NCBI GenBank assembly: GCA_029777945.1
Contig: JAKORG010000045.1
Span: forward strand, 1-64,000
Origin: Deltaproteobacteria bacterium
GTDB lineage: Bacteria > Desulfobacterota > Syntrophorhabdia > Syntrophorhabdales > Syntrophorhabdaceae
Direction: 5' to 3'
Length of the DNA: 64,000 nucleotides
The number at the start of each line of letters is the position of its first letter. Position 1 is the stretch's first letter. Shown here in pieces: positions 51,361-63,215 of the stretch. The notes under the pieces are model-generated. The model was not told the DNA's origin. It was given only the letters and a program-made list of their open reading frames with translations, and made no database searches. Position numbers and translations under genes: made by a program.

Positions 51361-52278
51361 ATGGGAACAAAAAAAGACTATTATGAAATATTAGGTGTTC
51401 CAAAAAACGCCTCAGACGAGGACATAAAAAAGGCTTACAGGAAACTTGCACTAAAATATCACCCTGATAGAAACCCAAACAACAAAGAGGCAGAGGAAAG
51501 GTTTAAAGAAATAAATGAGGCATATGCTGTTTTAAGTGATAAGGAAAAGAGAAAACAGTATGATACATTCGGCATGAGTGGCTTCCAGCAGAGATATACA
51601 GAGGAGGACATATTCAGAGGTTTTAATATCGGAGACCTTTTTAGGGATTTAGGTTTTGGAAGTGGTGATATTTTCAGCACCATATTCGGCAGACAGTCAG
51701 GCAGAGGATCAAGGCAAAGACAACAATATTATGATGTTGGAGATTATATATCAAGAGAGCAACAGTCGAGTATTGGCCTTGATTTAAACTATGAGCTTGA
51801 AATACCTTTTATGGATGCCATAAGAGGGGCCACAAAAAGGGTGTCTTTTAAAACACAAACAGGGACAGAAGTATTAGATGTTAAGATACCCAGAGGAATA
51901 GAATCTGGAAAAAAATTAAGACTTAAAGGCAAGGGCAATATTGACCCATTTACAGGCAAAAGGGGTGACCTATATATAACTATAAAAGTCGGTGACCATC
52001 CCGTGTTTAAAAGAACAGGAAATGATATATATGTTAAACATACGGTAAAGTTAACGGATGCTATATTAGGAACTACCGCAGAGGTCCCGTCAGTTGATGG
52101 CCCGAAACAGGTGAAAATTCCCCCTGGAGCAAAGAAGATAAGGCTAAAAGGCTTAGGCATTCCGGATGAAAAAGGTGGAAGAGGCGACCAATATGTAGAG
52201 ATAAACATAGAAGTGCCTAAAAAGATAACGGATAGACAGAGATACCTAATAGAGGAATTAAAAAAAGAAGGCCTTTAA
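51361..52278 (+). CDS. DnaJ-class co-chaperone (CbpA-like, no zinc finger)
   Basis: The 305-residue protein has an N-terminal J domain with HPD (KYHPDRNPN), a Gly/Phe-rich linker ([18 protein letters not shown]) and the C-terminal substrate-binding domains ([20 protein letters not shown]... [16 protein letters not shown]... [15 protein letters not shown]). It lacks the CxxCxGxG repeats of true DnaJ. It stimulates DnaK ATPase activity. Its stop TAA shares a base with the next ATG, coupling it to an unknown protein upstream of groES-groEL. Confidence 0.93.
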   Translation: MGTKKDYYEILGVPKNASDEDIKKAYRKLALKYHPDRNPNNKEAEERFKEINEAYAVLSDKEKRKQYDTFGMSGFQQRYTEEDIFRGFNIGDLFRDLGFGSGDIFSTIFGRQSGRGSRQRQQYYDVGDYISREQQSSIGLDLNYELEIPFMDAIRGATKRVSFKTQTGTEVLDVKIPRGIESGKKLRLKGKGNIDPFTGKRGDLYITIKVGDHPVFKRTGNDIYVKHTVKLTDAILGTTAEVPSVDGPKQVKIPPGAKKIRLKGLGIPDEKGGRGDQYVEINIEVPKKITDRQRYLIEELKKEGL

Positions 52279-53057
52279 TGTTACCGAGAAGACACATACT
52301 TGATGTTTGGGAACTTGTAAAAGATGAAAAAGAACTACTTTCCATGGCAACGATAAACCTCGCCATAGATGCGGTAAAGTTCATGGATGGAAGGGATAAA
52401 AAGGACCATCTTGTTGAGGCCCTCGAATTAAACGAGTTCATCTGCTTTATGTTTCCCATGAAAAGACCTGGAAATAAGTCACTGCTCTTCCATGTTATTT
52501 CTGACTTAATTGGCCTTCTTATCTATGGTGTGCCAAAAAAGACAAAGCATAGTCTTGAAATAGTTGAAACGATAAACTATTCTGCAAAGAATATGAGAAT
52601 ATATCCTGTCATAGAGGTATGGAATACATTAAAAGAACGTATTTATAAAAAAAAGCATGGTGCCATGAGCATAATTGAAGGCTTTATCAAAAAGATAAAG
52701 ATAGAGATGGACATTATTGAAAACTATCCCTTTATAGAAGACATATTTTTTGAATCTAAAAATGCCTTGAAAAGCTGGTTGCCATCATTTTCAAGATACT
52801 ATGATAAAAAAGGAAAGACGATTTTAAAGGCTTACGAAAAATGGTGGGATGTATGGAAATGTAAAGAAGATAAAGATGCAATATTAAAAGGCATGGTGGA
52901 TAGACTATGTCTCCAAGCAGAAACAGAATACGATATAAAACTCGATAATGAAAGCATTTTCTTGTCTATAAAAGAAGACAAAGAAGGAAACAGATTAGAA
53001 AATAACTACTTTTCCAAATGGTATAAAGAGGGCATAAATTTATTGTTAAAAATTTAA
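52278..53057 (+). CDS. Unrecognised helical protein coupled to the DnaJ-like gene
   Basis: The 259-residue protein has no family I can name. It is Lys/Glu/Ile-rich, predicted mostly alpha-helical and soluble, with no signal peptide. Features include LSMATINLAIDAVKFMDGRD near the start and a Trp-rich stretch YEKWWDVWKCKED near residue 195. It starts on the last base of the dnaJ-like stop codon, so it is translationally coupled, and ends 100 bp before groES. A chaperone-associated role is suggested by position only. Confidence 0.7.
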   Translation: MLPRRHILDVWELVKDEKELLSMATINLAIDAVKFMDGRDKKDHLVEALELNEFICFMFPMKRPGNKSLLFHVISDLIGLLIYGVPKKTKHSLEIVETINYSAKNMRIYPVIEVWNTLKERIYKKKHGAMSIIEGFIKKIKIEMDIIENYPFIEDIFFESKNALKSWLPSFSRYYDKKGKTILKAYEKWWDVWKCKEDKDAILKGMVDRLCLQAETEYDIKLDNESIFLSIKEDKEGNRLENNYFSKWYKEGINLLLKI

Positions 53058-53066
53058 CTTGCCTTA

Positions 53067-53095
53067 TTGACAAAACTCATTGTCATTCTTATATT
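53067..53095 (+). promoter_or_regulatory. Sigma-70 promoter of groES-groEL
   Basis: TTGACA (53067-53072), exactly 17 bp, TATATT (53090-53095). The predicted start is near 53102, inside the CIRCE-like inverted repeat. Confidence 0.75.
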
Positions 53096-53099
53096 AATT

Positions 53100-53126
53100 T
53101 TAGCAATCAATTTAAATAATGGCTAA
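53100..53126. promoter_or_regulatory. CIRCE-like operator (HrcA site) upstream of groES
   Basis: TTAGC (53100-53104) and GCTAA (53122-53126) are separated by 17 bp, the same outer arms and spacing as CIRCE (TTAGCACTC-N9-GAGTGCTAA). The inner arms AATC and AATG agree less well, giving about 14 of 18 matches. It begins 4 bp after the -10, where HrcA represses. Outer symmetry extends to TTTTAGC/GCTAAAA. Confidence 0.6.
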
Positions 53127-53157
53127 AAACTAAACAAATAAAGGAAAGGAGTGTGAA

Positions 53158-53451
53158 ATGATGAAGATTAAGCCATTACAGGACAGAATTCTTGTCAAAA
53201 GGATCGAGGAAGAGGAAAAGACAAAAGGAGGGATTATAATCCCCGATGCGGCAAAGGAAAAACCGCAGGAAGGGAGGGTCATTGCAGTTGGAGATGGAAA
53301 GCTGCTTGATAACGGCACAAAGGCACCCTTGACTGTAAAGGTAGGCGACAAGATACTCTTTGGAAAGTATGCGGGAACTGAAATCAAGATCGAGGGTGAA
53401 GAACATCTTATCTTAAGAGAGGATGATGTCCTCGCAATAGTTGAAGATTAA
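53158..53451 (+). CDS. groES: Co-chaperonin GroES
   Basis: The 97-residue heptameric lid of GroEL reads [35 protein letters not shown] in pieces along residues 3-40, including the mobile loop [12 protein letters not shown]. The ends are standard: [38 protein letters not shown] lies 6 bases before the first of two adjacent ATGs. groEL follows after 18 bp. A sigma-70 promoter with a CIRCE-like operator stands upstream. Confidence 0.97.
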   Translation: MMKIKPLQDRILVKRIEEEEKTKGGIIIPDAAKEKPQEGRVIAVGDGKLLDNGTKAPLTVKVGDKILFGKYAGTEIKIEGEEHLILREDDVLAIVED

Positions 53452-53454
53452 TGA

Positions 53455-56010
<2,556 letters not shown>

Positions 56011-56024
<14 letters not shown>

Positions 56025-57042
56025 TTAAGACCTTTGCACCTCTAATTTTTCTGTTTTTTAGCTCATAAAGGGCAATATTTGCATCTTCAAGCTTATATAT
56101 CTGGACCTCTGGTTTTATGGGGATACGGGATGCGACCTCTAAAAATTCGGATATATCCTTTCTTGCCACATTTGCCACGCTTTTTATCTCCTTTTCAAGC
56201 CAAATATGGATAGGATAATCTATCTCAGATAATAATTTCCTATCATGGTATTCCTTTCTTATGGCATTTATCACGAGCCTGCCGCCTTTTTCGAGGTTTT
56301 CAAGACCTTTAATCACAGGTAACCATACAGGGGTGGTATCTATTGAACAGTGTAGCCTTTCCGGTGGTTTCTCATCCACATTCCCTGCCCAGAAGGCCCC
56401 GAGCTCCATAGAAAATCTCCTTTCTTCTTCGCTTCTTGCAAAAACAAAAATCTTTGATTGAGGATACAAGAACCTTGCTAATTGAATCACAATATGGGCT
56501 GATGCCCCAAAGCCAATAAGTCCAAGATTCATCCCATCTTTAATACCTGTAAGTCTTAATGAACGATAACCTATGGCCCCTGCACACAGAAGGGGCGCTG
56601 CCTCTATATCTGAGAAGATACGGGGAATCTTAAATGCAAAATCCTCTTGAACCTTCATGTATTCTGCATATCCACCGTTTTCATCCCTACCTGTGGCCTT
56701 AAAATCCTCACAGAGATTTTCATTACCTTCTTTGCAGAAACTACATCTACCGCACGATGAGTATATCCATCCCACACCAACCCTATCGCCTACCTTTAAT
56801 GTCTTTGTTTCATTACCTGCCTCAACTATTTTCCCTATTACCTGATGGCCTAACACCATAGGAAAGATTGAAGGAGATGTCCTTCCTTCAATCTCATCGA
56901 GTTCGGTATGACAGACACCGCATGCCAAAACCTCTATAAGCACCTCATTTTCTCTAATGGAAGGGATGGGAAGTTCAGCCATCTTCAAAGGATTTGGTTT
57001 TTCCCTCATATCTACTGTGCCTTCAAGAATCATTGCACGCAT
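56011..57042 (-). CDS. Zinc-dependent alcohol dehydrogenase
   Basis: The protein of about 343 residues is a medium-chain dehydrogenase. Catalytic zinc ligands are in ACGVCHTELDE, LGHQVIGKI and LLCAGAIGYRSL; the structural zinc has four Cys in CGRCSFCKEGNENLC. The nucleotide fold LGLIGFGASAHIVIQLA is a variant of GxGxxG (GFGASA). I start it at 57042 because GGAGG lies 5 bases upstream; an ATG four codons earlier overlaps the cyclase stop. It oxidises alcohols or reduces aldehydes with NAD(P). It is third of four closely spaced leftward genes. Confidence 0.88.
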
Positions 57043-57053
57043 ATAAACCTCCA

Positions 57054-59012
57054 TTATTTTTCTGTGAATATTACAACCTCTTTTTTCTCAAGCTCTATTA
57101 TCTCTGAAGGTTCATCTTTTCCCAATTCAACTATCTCGTATATTTCAACGGGTTTACTTTTTCCCTTAACTGCCACTCTGTCAAGTCCCCTCACCCTTAT
57201 ATGCCATATGGTTCCATCGATTATCTTATCCTTTATTTTTTCAAAGGTGGTATCTGTTATAATGATATTTGTGTTGTATTTCCTTGTAAGACCCTCTACC
57301 CTTGCGCCAAGGTTTACGTTATCACCAATAACGGTATAATCCATCTTTTTACCTTCAGCACCGATATTTCCCACAATAACCTCGCCGGTATTTATACCGA
57401 AACCTACATCGAGGGGCGTTTTTCCCTCTAATATCCATTTTTGTCTAAGTTCTTTAAGTCTTCTTAACATATGAAGGGCACATTTAACGGCAAGCTCTGC
57501 ATGGTTCTCCTGCGGTATAGGGGCATTCCAGAATGCCACTATCTCGTCTCCCACGAATTTATCGAGGGTGCCATCCCATTTGAATATAATATTTGTCATC
57601 TCTCCGAGGTATTCGTTTAATATCTTAACAACCTCTTCAGGTCCATGTTTTTCTGAAAAAGTAGTGAAACCCCTTATATCTGAGAATAACACTGTCACTT
57701 CTTTTCTTTCACCGCCAAGTTTTGCTAAATTAGGATTCTTTATAAGCTCATTTACGACCTTTTCAGTAACGTAACTTGAAAACATTCCCCTAATGCGTTT
57801 TGCATATCGTTCTTCTGTGGCATATCTGTATGCAGTTATAACAAAATATGTGACGATAATATTGCTTGTTGCATAGCTTAATGTTATCCATAAATTTTTT
57901 GAGAAAAAGAAATAATAAGATATTAAAGACAACGCAGTAATAAACAAAAATGCAAAGATTGCACCAAATATTGCCCTTAATTGGACAATGAGAACAGTAA
58001 AAATTATACCAGATATGAGAATGATAAGCACATTTGTAAGGTTTGTTATCTTATAAATAAAATCCTGTCTCAGTATTGAGGCAATGACATTGGTATGTTT
58101 TTCTATCCCTGGCATGGCAGCAGCAGTGGGGGTAACCCTTAAATCATAAATACCTACTGCCATGGCGCCTATTAGAACAATTTTATCCTTTATGACAGTG
58201 GGATTCACCTTATCTTCCAGTATATCTACTATGGAAATGTAAGGGAATGTCCCATCAGGGCCGTAATAATGGATAAGTGCCCTACCCCAGAAGTCAGTGG
58301 GTATAAATTTATCACCCAGTTGAATACCCTGAGTGGCCCTCAATGTCATTGCCTCTATGGGTAGCCCTAAATAGACCCTGGCAGTCTGCAAATCAATAGA
58401 AGGAAATATCTCACCGTCGAATTCAATGTTTAACACCTCCCATCGTAACACACCATCTTTGTCCGGGAACATATTTATGTACCCTAAGGCTTTTGAGGCA
58501 CAAATGAGGTCCTTGACAGGGAGCAAAGCACTATGGGCACTTAAGGGAGGAAAGATCTTGAAGTAATCGGCATTTCTTATTATAGGAAAGGCATTGTCGT
58601 ATAGCGCTTCCTCTGCAATCTTTGCCTTATCACCTTTAAAATCAAATACAATGGGCAGTATTATATTCCCTGCTGATTTTAATGAATATGCAAGAATTTT
58701 ATCATCCTTTGCAGGTTCACTGAAAATTATATCCACCATTATGACTTTAGCGCCCATGGCCTTGAGTCTATCTATAATCTGGGCGATTTTTGCCCTGTCC
58801 CAAGGCCACCTTCCTATCTTTTCAAGGCTTTTATCATCTATTGCCGCAATTATTATTTCAGGGGGTGCCACCCCTTTACCCCTTACCTTATAACGGGTAT
58901 CGTATATGAGCTGTTCGAGCTGTTCTAATGGTAAAAGCCTGATGATTGCAAACACAGAAAACAGAATTGCAATAAGAATCCCTATGGATATTGGGATAAG
59001 TTTTTTTCGCAT
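57054..59012 (-). CDS. CHASE2-domain class III adenylate/guanylate cyclase
   Basis: The 652-residue membrane protein has an N-terminal helix, a large extracytoplasmic CHASE2 domain (about 30-330; AAIDDKSLEKIGRWPWDRA, IVLIGAMAVGIYDLRVTPTAAAMPGIEKHTN) and three membrane helices (about 330-410). The C-terminal cyclase domain (about 440-630) has both metal aspartates in VLFSDIRGFTTFS and KFVGDEIVAFWNAP. It would make cAMP (or cGMP) in response to an external signal. The MetE-like gene ends 2 bp upstream and the dehydrogenase follows closely. Confidence 0.92.
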   Translation of the reverse strand: MRKKLIPISIGILIAILFSVFAIIRLLPLEQLEQLIYDTRYKVRGKGVAPPEIIIAAIDDKSLEKIGRWPWDRAKIAQIIDRLKAMGAKVIMVDIIFSEPAKDDKILAYSLKSAGNIILPIVFDFKGDKAKIAEEALYDNAFPIIRNADYFKIFPPLSAHSALLPVKDLICASKALGYINMFPDKDGVLRWEVLNIEFDGEIFPSIDLQTARVYLGLPIEAMTLRATQGIQLGDKFIPTDFWGRALIHYYGPDGTFPYISIVDILEDKVNPTVIKDKIVLIGAMAVGIYDLRVTPTAAAMPGIEKHTNVIASILRQDFIYKITNLTNVLIILISGIIFTVLIVQLRAIFGAIFAFLFITALSLISYYFFFSKNLWITLSYATSNIIVTYFVITAYRYATEERYAKRIRGMFSSYVTEKVVNELIKNPNLAKLGGERKEVTVLFSDIRGFTTFSEKHGPEEVVKILNEYLGEMTNIIFKWDGTLDKFVGDEIVAFWNAPIPQENHAELAVKCALHMLRRLKELRQKWILEGKTPLDVGFGINTGEVIVGNIGAEGKKMDYTVIGDNVNLGARVEGLTRKYNTNIIITDTTFEKIKDKIIDGTIWHIRVRGLDRVAVKGKSKPVEIYEIVELGKDEPSEIIELEKKEVVIFTEK

Positions 59013-59014
59013 CT

Positions 59015-60010
59015 TTATGTTGTTTTTTTAGATTCCACGGATAGTTCTTTTAAAAGCACCATGGCCTTTATGGCAACCTCTTCCCTTAGGCTGCCCAATC
59101 CACAACTTGTTGTGACGATAAGTTCTTTAATATTATTATCTAAAACATCCTTTAAATGGCCTTTGAACTTAAAGAGTAGCTCTTCCATATCCTTTAAGTT
59201 TTTTTCCATAACGATATCAGAAGAGGGGACAATACCCGGTGAAAGAACACCGCCCCTTTTTAAAAAACCCTTTAGCTCATCTCTGAAATAGAATATGGTT
59301 TCCAGGTAATTAAAGGCATCGTAATTTATAATATCCACTTTAGTATTCAAAAGAACAGACCAATCCGTATTTCCGCAGCAGTGCACACCCCTTATGGCCT
59401 CAATACCTGTCAAAACTTCATCAAAGATGGAAATGACCTCATCTTTATCAACTGATACATATGCAGAGCCAAACGACACCATATAAGGCTCGTCAAAAAA
59501 GATGATGATTTCCTTATCAGGCACCTTTGATTTGATTTTATCTACCATCCACCTTGCCTTCATGTGAATAGATTTTTTAATGATGTCATAATAACTGTAG
59601 TTATAAATAATGGGCACACCCTTTTCGTCTTTTAGCCCGAGCCCCATACTAAAGGGGCCGGTAAGCTGGCATTTGATAAATTTCACCTTGTCTGAAACCT
59701 CATTTATCCTGTCGAGAAACCTGTAAAATCCAGGACTCATCCTTTCAGATATTGCAAATTTAGAGATATCCCCTGCCTCAACATACTCATAGAACTTCTC
59801 TATACCTTCTGTTTCCTCAGTGTTTACAAAAACAGAATTTTTCTCGAACACAACGGACGGCACATTTTCTAAAAACGGGGCATACATGTTTTCATCTGGT
59901 GACCTCTTTGGCAGTTGGGGCCAGAAGGGCACTTCAAAACATACATCAAAGATCATATCTATTGCCTTATCTACATCAGTGAAAGGAAGGCTGCCTATAC
60001 CTGTTATCAC
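59015..60010 (-). CDS. MetE C-terminal-like / UROD-fold methyltransferase-type protein
   Basis: The 331-residue protein resembles the zinc-dependent catalytic half of cobalamin-independent methionine synthase and related UROD-fold proteins: ITGIGSLPFTDVDKAID, KCQLTGPFSM, IIFFDEPYMVSFG, GVHCCGNTDW and a closing TTSCGLGSLR. His and Cys in the last two motifs are the expected zinc ligands. The N-terminal half of MetE is absent, as in short 'core' forms that may use methylcobamide proteins. It starts with GTG behind AGGTGG. The methyl donor is unknown. Confidence 0.75.
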   Translation of the reverse strand: MITGIGSLPFTDVDKAIDMIFDVCFEVPFWPQLPKRSPDENMYAPFLENVPSVVFEKNSVFVNTEETEGIEKFYEYVEAGDISKFAISERMSPGFYRFLDRINEVSDKVKFIKCQLTGPFSMGLGLKDEKGVPIIYNYSYYDIIKKSIHMKARWMVDKIKSKVPDKEIIIFFDEPYMVSFGSAYVSVDKDEVISIFDEVLTGIEAIRGVHCCGNTDWSVLLNTKVDIINYDAFNYLETIFYFRDELKGFLKRGGVLSPGIVPSSDIVMEKNLKDMEELLFKFKGHLKDVLDNNIKELIVTTSCGLGSLREEVAIKAMVLLKELSVESKKTT

Positions 60011-60110
60011 TTGTCCACCTCTTATTTTCTATCAAGCTGTTTTAAACTTGTAGCACACATTTCATTGGCTGTAAAGAAAAATACTCGGTGTTTTAAGTGC
60101 CTCCACCTCA

Positions 60111-61727
60111 TTATACCTTTTGGGTAGGTTTAAATGCCTCTTTTTTCTTCCATTTCCTCTGGGATAAGAGGGCAAATCTATGGGCCTCATCCCTTATCAT
60201 GACCAGAGTTTTTAAAACAGGGGAAAAGGACGGCAAAAGCAGTGGATTTTTTCTTTTAGGGACATAGATTAAATCCTTCATACCGTCTCTTCTCAATCCC
60301 TTTGCGATCCCAATTGTATCGATGTGGAGATTCATCTCGTTTAAAACCCTTAAGGCAGATGAAAGTTGCGCCTTCCCCCCATCTATAATGATAAGTTCTG
60401 GCATAGGTTTAATATTTTCGTCTTTCAATCTCCTTGACAAAACTTCCATTATAGAAGATGTATCGTCCATTGGCGTTGCATCTCTAATATGAAATACCCT
60501 ATACCCCTCTTTTTTAGGTTTAAAGTTTTCGAATACCACCATCACACCTGTTGGATGTTTTCCATGGATATGGGATATATCGTATGCCTCTATCCTGACA
60601 GGTGACCTTTTCAAATTTAAAACCTTCTTAAATGTTACATCAAGTCCATCTTCACCCTTTTCGTATAGATTTTCCACTGCAAGGGCTATGAACGAATCCA
60701 CATTCCCTGAACCAGGGCATTTTATCTTCGTTTTTATATTTCTATTCTCTTTTAGAAAATCTTCAAGATAATTTCTATCCTCAATGTCCTGGGATATTAT
60801 TATCTCTTCAGGGACAGTGTGATTTTCATAGAACTGGAAAATAATGGAAGATATGGCGCTATCAATAGATGATGGCGCATACGATTTTTTGTACGTTTTC
60901 TTAGAAATCAACACACCCCTTCTGAATATGAGGACAACTGCCTTTAATTCACCAGACATCTCGAGAAATCCCCAAACATCTCTATTTTTTCCTAAATGTT
61001 CATGGACATGCTGCTTTTCTGTTAATTTTTTTATGGCCTCAAACCTCTCTTTCAAAATCCTGGCATCTTCAAAACGCCATTCCCTGGCTGCCTTCTCTAT
61101 CTCTTTTTCAAGATTGTCCAGGATCTTTTTGTCTTTCCCTGACAAAAAATCAACGAGTTCTAAAACGATTTCCCTGTATGAATTTTCGTTTACATTTTTT
61201 TCACATGGAGCCAAACATCTATTCATCTGAAACAGGATGCATGCCCTTTTTCTCTTTTTAAAGACCGTGTTTTTACATCTTCTTACAGGGTAAAAGGTAT
61301 GGATGACCTTTAAAATGTCCTTTATATCCCCAATATTAGGATAGGGACCGAAATACATTGAACCGTCATCCTCTATTTTTCTTGTTACATAAAGGCCAGG
61401 ATATGGCTCATGTATTGTCACCTTCAGGGATAAATAGCTTTTGTCGTCTTTGAGGTCTATATTGTATCTGGGCTTGTGCTCTTTTATCAGGTTATTTTCT
61501 AAAAGAAATGCCTCTTTTTCATTTTTTGTTAAAATTGTTTCTATATGGATTATTTTCTCTACAAGGCGTTTTGTCTTTGAATCCTTCTGGCCATCCCTTA
61601 AATAGCTTTTTACCCTTTCTTTTATACTTTTTGCCTTGCCAATGTATATTACCCTGTTTTGACCGTCTTTGAATATATAAACACCTGAAGAATCAGGTAA
61701 TGATTCAATCATTTTATCATTTAACAA
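60111..61727 (-). CDS. uvrC: Excinuclease ABC subunit C, lacking the C-terminal HhH domain
   Basis: The 538-residue protein has an N-terminal GIY-YIG nuclease (PDSSGVYIFKD, VIYIGKAKSIKERVKSYL), a Cys-rich segment (RRCKNTVFKKRKRACILFQMNRCLAPC in pieces), a UVR domain (about 200-235) and the RNase H-like C-terminal nuclease with AYDISHIHGKHPTGVMV, IIDGGKAQLSSAL and RDEAHRFAL. It ends about 15 residues later; the usual tandem helix-hairpin-helix (about 60 residues) is missing. The downstream frame hits TAA then TGA with no HhH-like sequence. Confidence 0.94.
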   Translation of the reverse strand: MLNDKMIESLPDSSGVYIFKDGQNRVIYIGKAKSIKERVKSYLRDGQKDSKTKRLVEKIIHIETILTKNEKEAFLLENNLIKEHKPRYNIDLKDDKSYLSLKVTIHEPYPGLYVTRKIEDDGSMYFGPYPNIGDIKDILKVIHTFYPVRRCKNTVFKKRKRACILFQMNRCLAPCEKNVNENSYREIVLELVDFLSGKDKKILDNLEKEIEKAAREWRFEDARILKERFEAIKKLTEKQHVHEHLGKNRDVWGFLEMSGELKAVVLIFRRGVLISKKTYKKSYAPSSIDSAISSIIFQFYENHTVPEEIIISQDIEDRNYLEDFLKENRNIKTKIKCPGSGNVDSFIALAVENLYEKGEDGLDVTFKKVLNLKRSPVRIEAYDISHIHGKHPTGVMVVFENFKPKKEGYRVFHIRDATPMDDTSSIMEVLSRRLKDENIKPMPELIIIDGGKAQLSSALRVLNEMNLHIDTIGIAKGLRRDGMKDLIYVPKRKNPLLLPSFSPVLKTLVMIRDEAHRFALLSQRKWKKKEAFKPTQKV

Positions 61728-61831
61728 TGCTGCTACCCCTTAAAAATTTTATATATTATCTGTATCATATCTTTCAGTAAAATGTCGATTACAGATTTCT
61801 GTTACTTTGATTCAAAAATATAAAAAAACCC

Positions 61832-61860
61832 TTGACAAAATAAAAAGTTACGAGTATAGT
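61832..61860 (+). promoter_or_regulatory. Sigma-70 promoter of mraZ (division/cell-wall cluster)
   Basis: TTGACA (61832-61837), exactly 17 bp, TATAGT (61855-61860). The predicted start near 61867 lies inside the MraZ-type repeats. Confidence 0.75.
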
Positions 61861-61894
61861 TGGTTTAATGTGGTAAATGGTGTTATAGTGTGGT
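61860..61894 (+). promoter_or_regulatory. MraZ operator: four direct repeats at 10-bp spacing
   Basis: TTGGT (61860), GTGGT (61870), GTGTT (61880) and GTGGT (61890) recur with exact 10-bp periodicity between the -10 element and the mraZ ATG at 61901. MraZ proteins bind GTGGG-type direct repeats with this periodicity in their own promoters, so this is almost certainly the autoregulatory site. Confidence 0.8.
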
Positions 61895-61900
61895 ATAAAA

Positions 61901-62341
61901 ATGTTTGCAGGTAGATACGAATACGCCATAGACGATAAAAGCAGGGTAAGTATCCCGTCCAAATTCAGGGAGATTCTCTCTGCAAAATACGACATGCGTC
62001 TCATATTGACGAACCTTGACGGTTGTATTGTGGCGTATCCCTATCAAGAGTGGGTGAATATACAGGAAAATATATTAAAAAAGGAACAACTTAATAAAGA
62101 TGCAAGAACCTTTTTGAGGTATTTCTATTCAGGGGTTACTGAATGCCCTATAGATAAGCTTGGGAGGGTACTGTTACCACAATCATTAAAAACTGATGCC
62201 ATGATAAAAAAGAATGTGGTCATTGTGGGGATGGGCAAAAAAATAGAAATCTGGGCAAAAGAGACATGGGAAGAGCTTGTTCGCAAGGCAACCTCTGACC
62301 CTGACAAGGTAGCTGATATAGTTTCTGAGCTGGGCCTTTGA
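61901..62341 (+). CDS. mraZ: Transcriptional regulator MraZ
   Basis: The 146-residue protein has two AbrB-like double-psi-barrel repeats, each with the DxxGR core: FAGRYEYAIDDKSRVSIPSKFRE near the start and ITECPIDKLGRVLLPQSLK-like sequence (GVTECPIDKLGRVLLP) in the second half. It forms a ring that represses the division/cell-wall operon. Its stop overlaps the rsmH TTG start. A promoter and four operator repeats lie just upstream. Confidence 0.96.
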   Translation: MFAGRYEYAIDDKSRVSIPSKFREILSAKYDMRLILTNLDGCIVAYPYQEWVNIQENILKKEQLNKDARTFLRYFYSGVTECPIDKLGRVLLPQSLKTDAMIKKNVVIVGMGKKIEIWAKETWEELVRKATSDPDKVADIVSELGL

Positions 62342-63207
62342 TTGCTTTAGCTCATAATCCCGTTCTTGTTAGAGAAGTAATAGAACATTTAATTTCCGAA
62401 AAGTTTAATATTTTTATTGATGCAACAGTAGGTGGTGGGGGACATGCCTCAAGTATTCTTAGGCATAACGAAAAAGTTAGACTTATAGGATTTGATATTG
62501 ATGAATATGCCTTAAGCGTTGCTAAAAAAACCTTAGAACCTTTTGGAGAAAGGGTGACATTGATAAAGGGAAATTTTAGGGACCTGAAAAAACACTTGAA
62601 CGAAGAGGGAATCAATACCTTTGACGGAATATTATTCGACTTAGGTATATCCATGTATCAGATATCAGGCAAAAGGGGGTTTAGTTTTTACGATGATTGC
62701 GACCTCGATATGAGAATGGATATGGCACAGGACAAAACAGCGTTTCATGTCATAAACACCTATAATTTTGAAACATTGAGAAGAATAATAAAAGATTACG
62801 GTGAGGAGTTTAAGACAAATGCCATTGCAAGGGCAATTATAAATAGGAGAAAAAAAGGGCCTATTCAGACTGCCCTGGAACTTGCCGACTTAATCGTAAA
62901 GGTTAAAGGCAAAAAGGGGAGATTACACCCTGCTACAAAGACATTCCAGGCAATAAGGATAGAGGTAAACAGGGAATTAGAAAATCTATCTATGGGTTTA
63001 AAAGATGCAATAGATATGTGTGCATCTAAAGGAAGGATAGGTGTTATATCATTTCATTCATTAGAGGACAGGATTGTAAAAAATATGTTTAAAAGCGATA
63101 AAAGACTGCATGTAATTACAAAGAAACCTATAACACCGTCTAAAGATGAAATGGAGAAAAATCCGGCATCGAGAAGTGCAAAATTGAGAATCGCAGAAAA
63201 ATTATAG
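62338..63207 (+). CDS. rsmH: 16S rRNA (cytosine(1402)-N(4))-methyltransferase RsmH
   Basis: The 289-residue SAM-dependent enzyme carries ALAHNPVLVREVIEHL at the start, DATVGGGGHASSIL (SAM motif), FDGILFDLGISMYQI, RGFSFYDDCDLDMRMD, HPATKTFQAIRIEVN and VISFHSLEDRIVKN, all diagnostic. It methylates C1402 in the ribosomal decoding centre. I accept the TTG at 62338, which overlaps the mraZ stop (TTGA). It is second in the mra/fts cluster. Confidence 0.96.
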   Translation: MIALAHNPVLVREVIEHLISEKFNIFIDATVGGGGHASSILRHNEKVRLIGFDIDEYALSVAKKTLEPFGERVTLIKGNFRDLKKHLNEEGINTFDGILFDLGISMYQISGKRGFSFYDDCDLDMRMDMAQDKTAFHVINTYNFETLRRIIKDYGEEFKTNAIARAIINRRKKGPIQTALELADLIVKVKGKKGRLHPATKTFQAIRIEVNRELENLSMGLKDAIDMCASKGRIGVISFHSLEDRIVKNMFKSDKRLHVITKKPITPSKDEMEKNPASRSAKLRIAEKL

Positions 63208-63215
63208 AGGGGATT

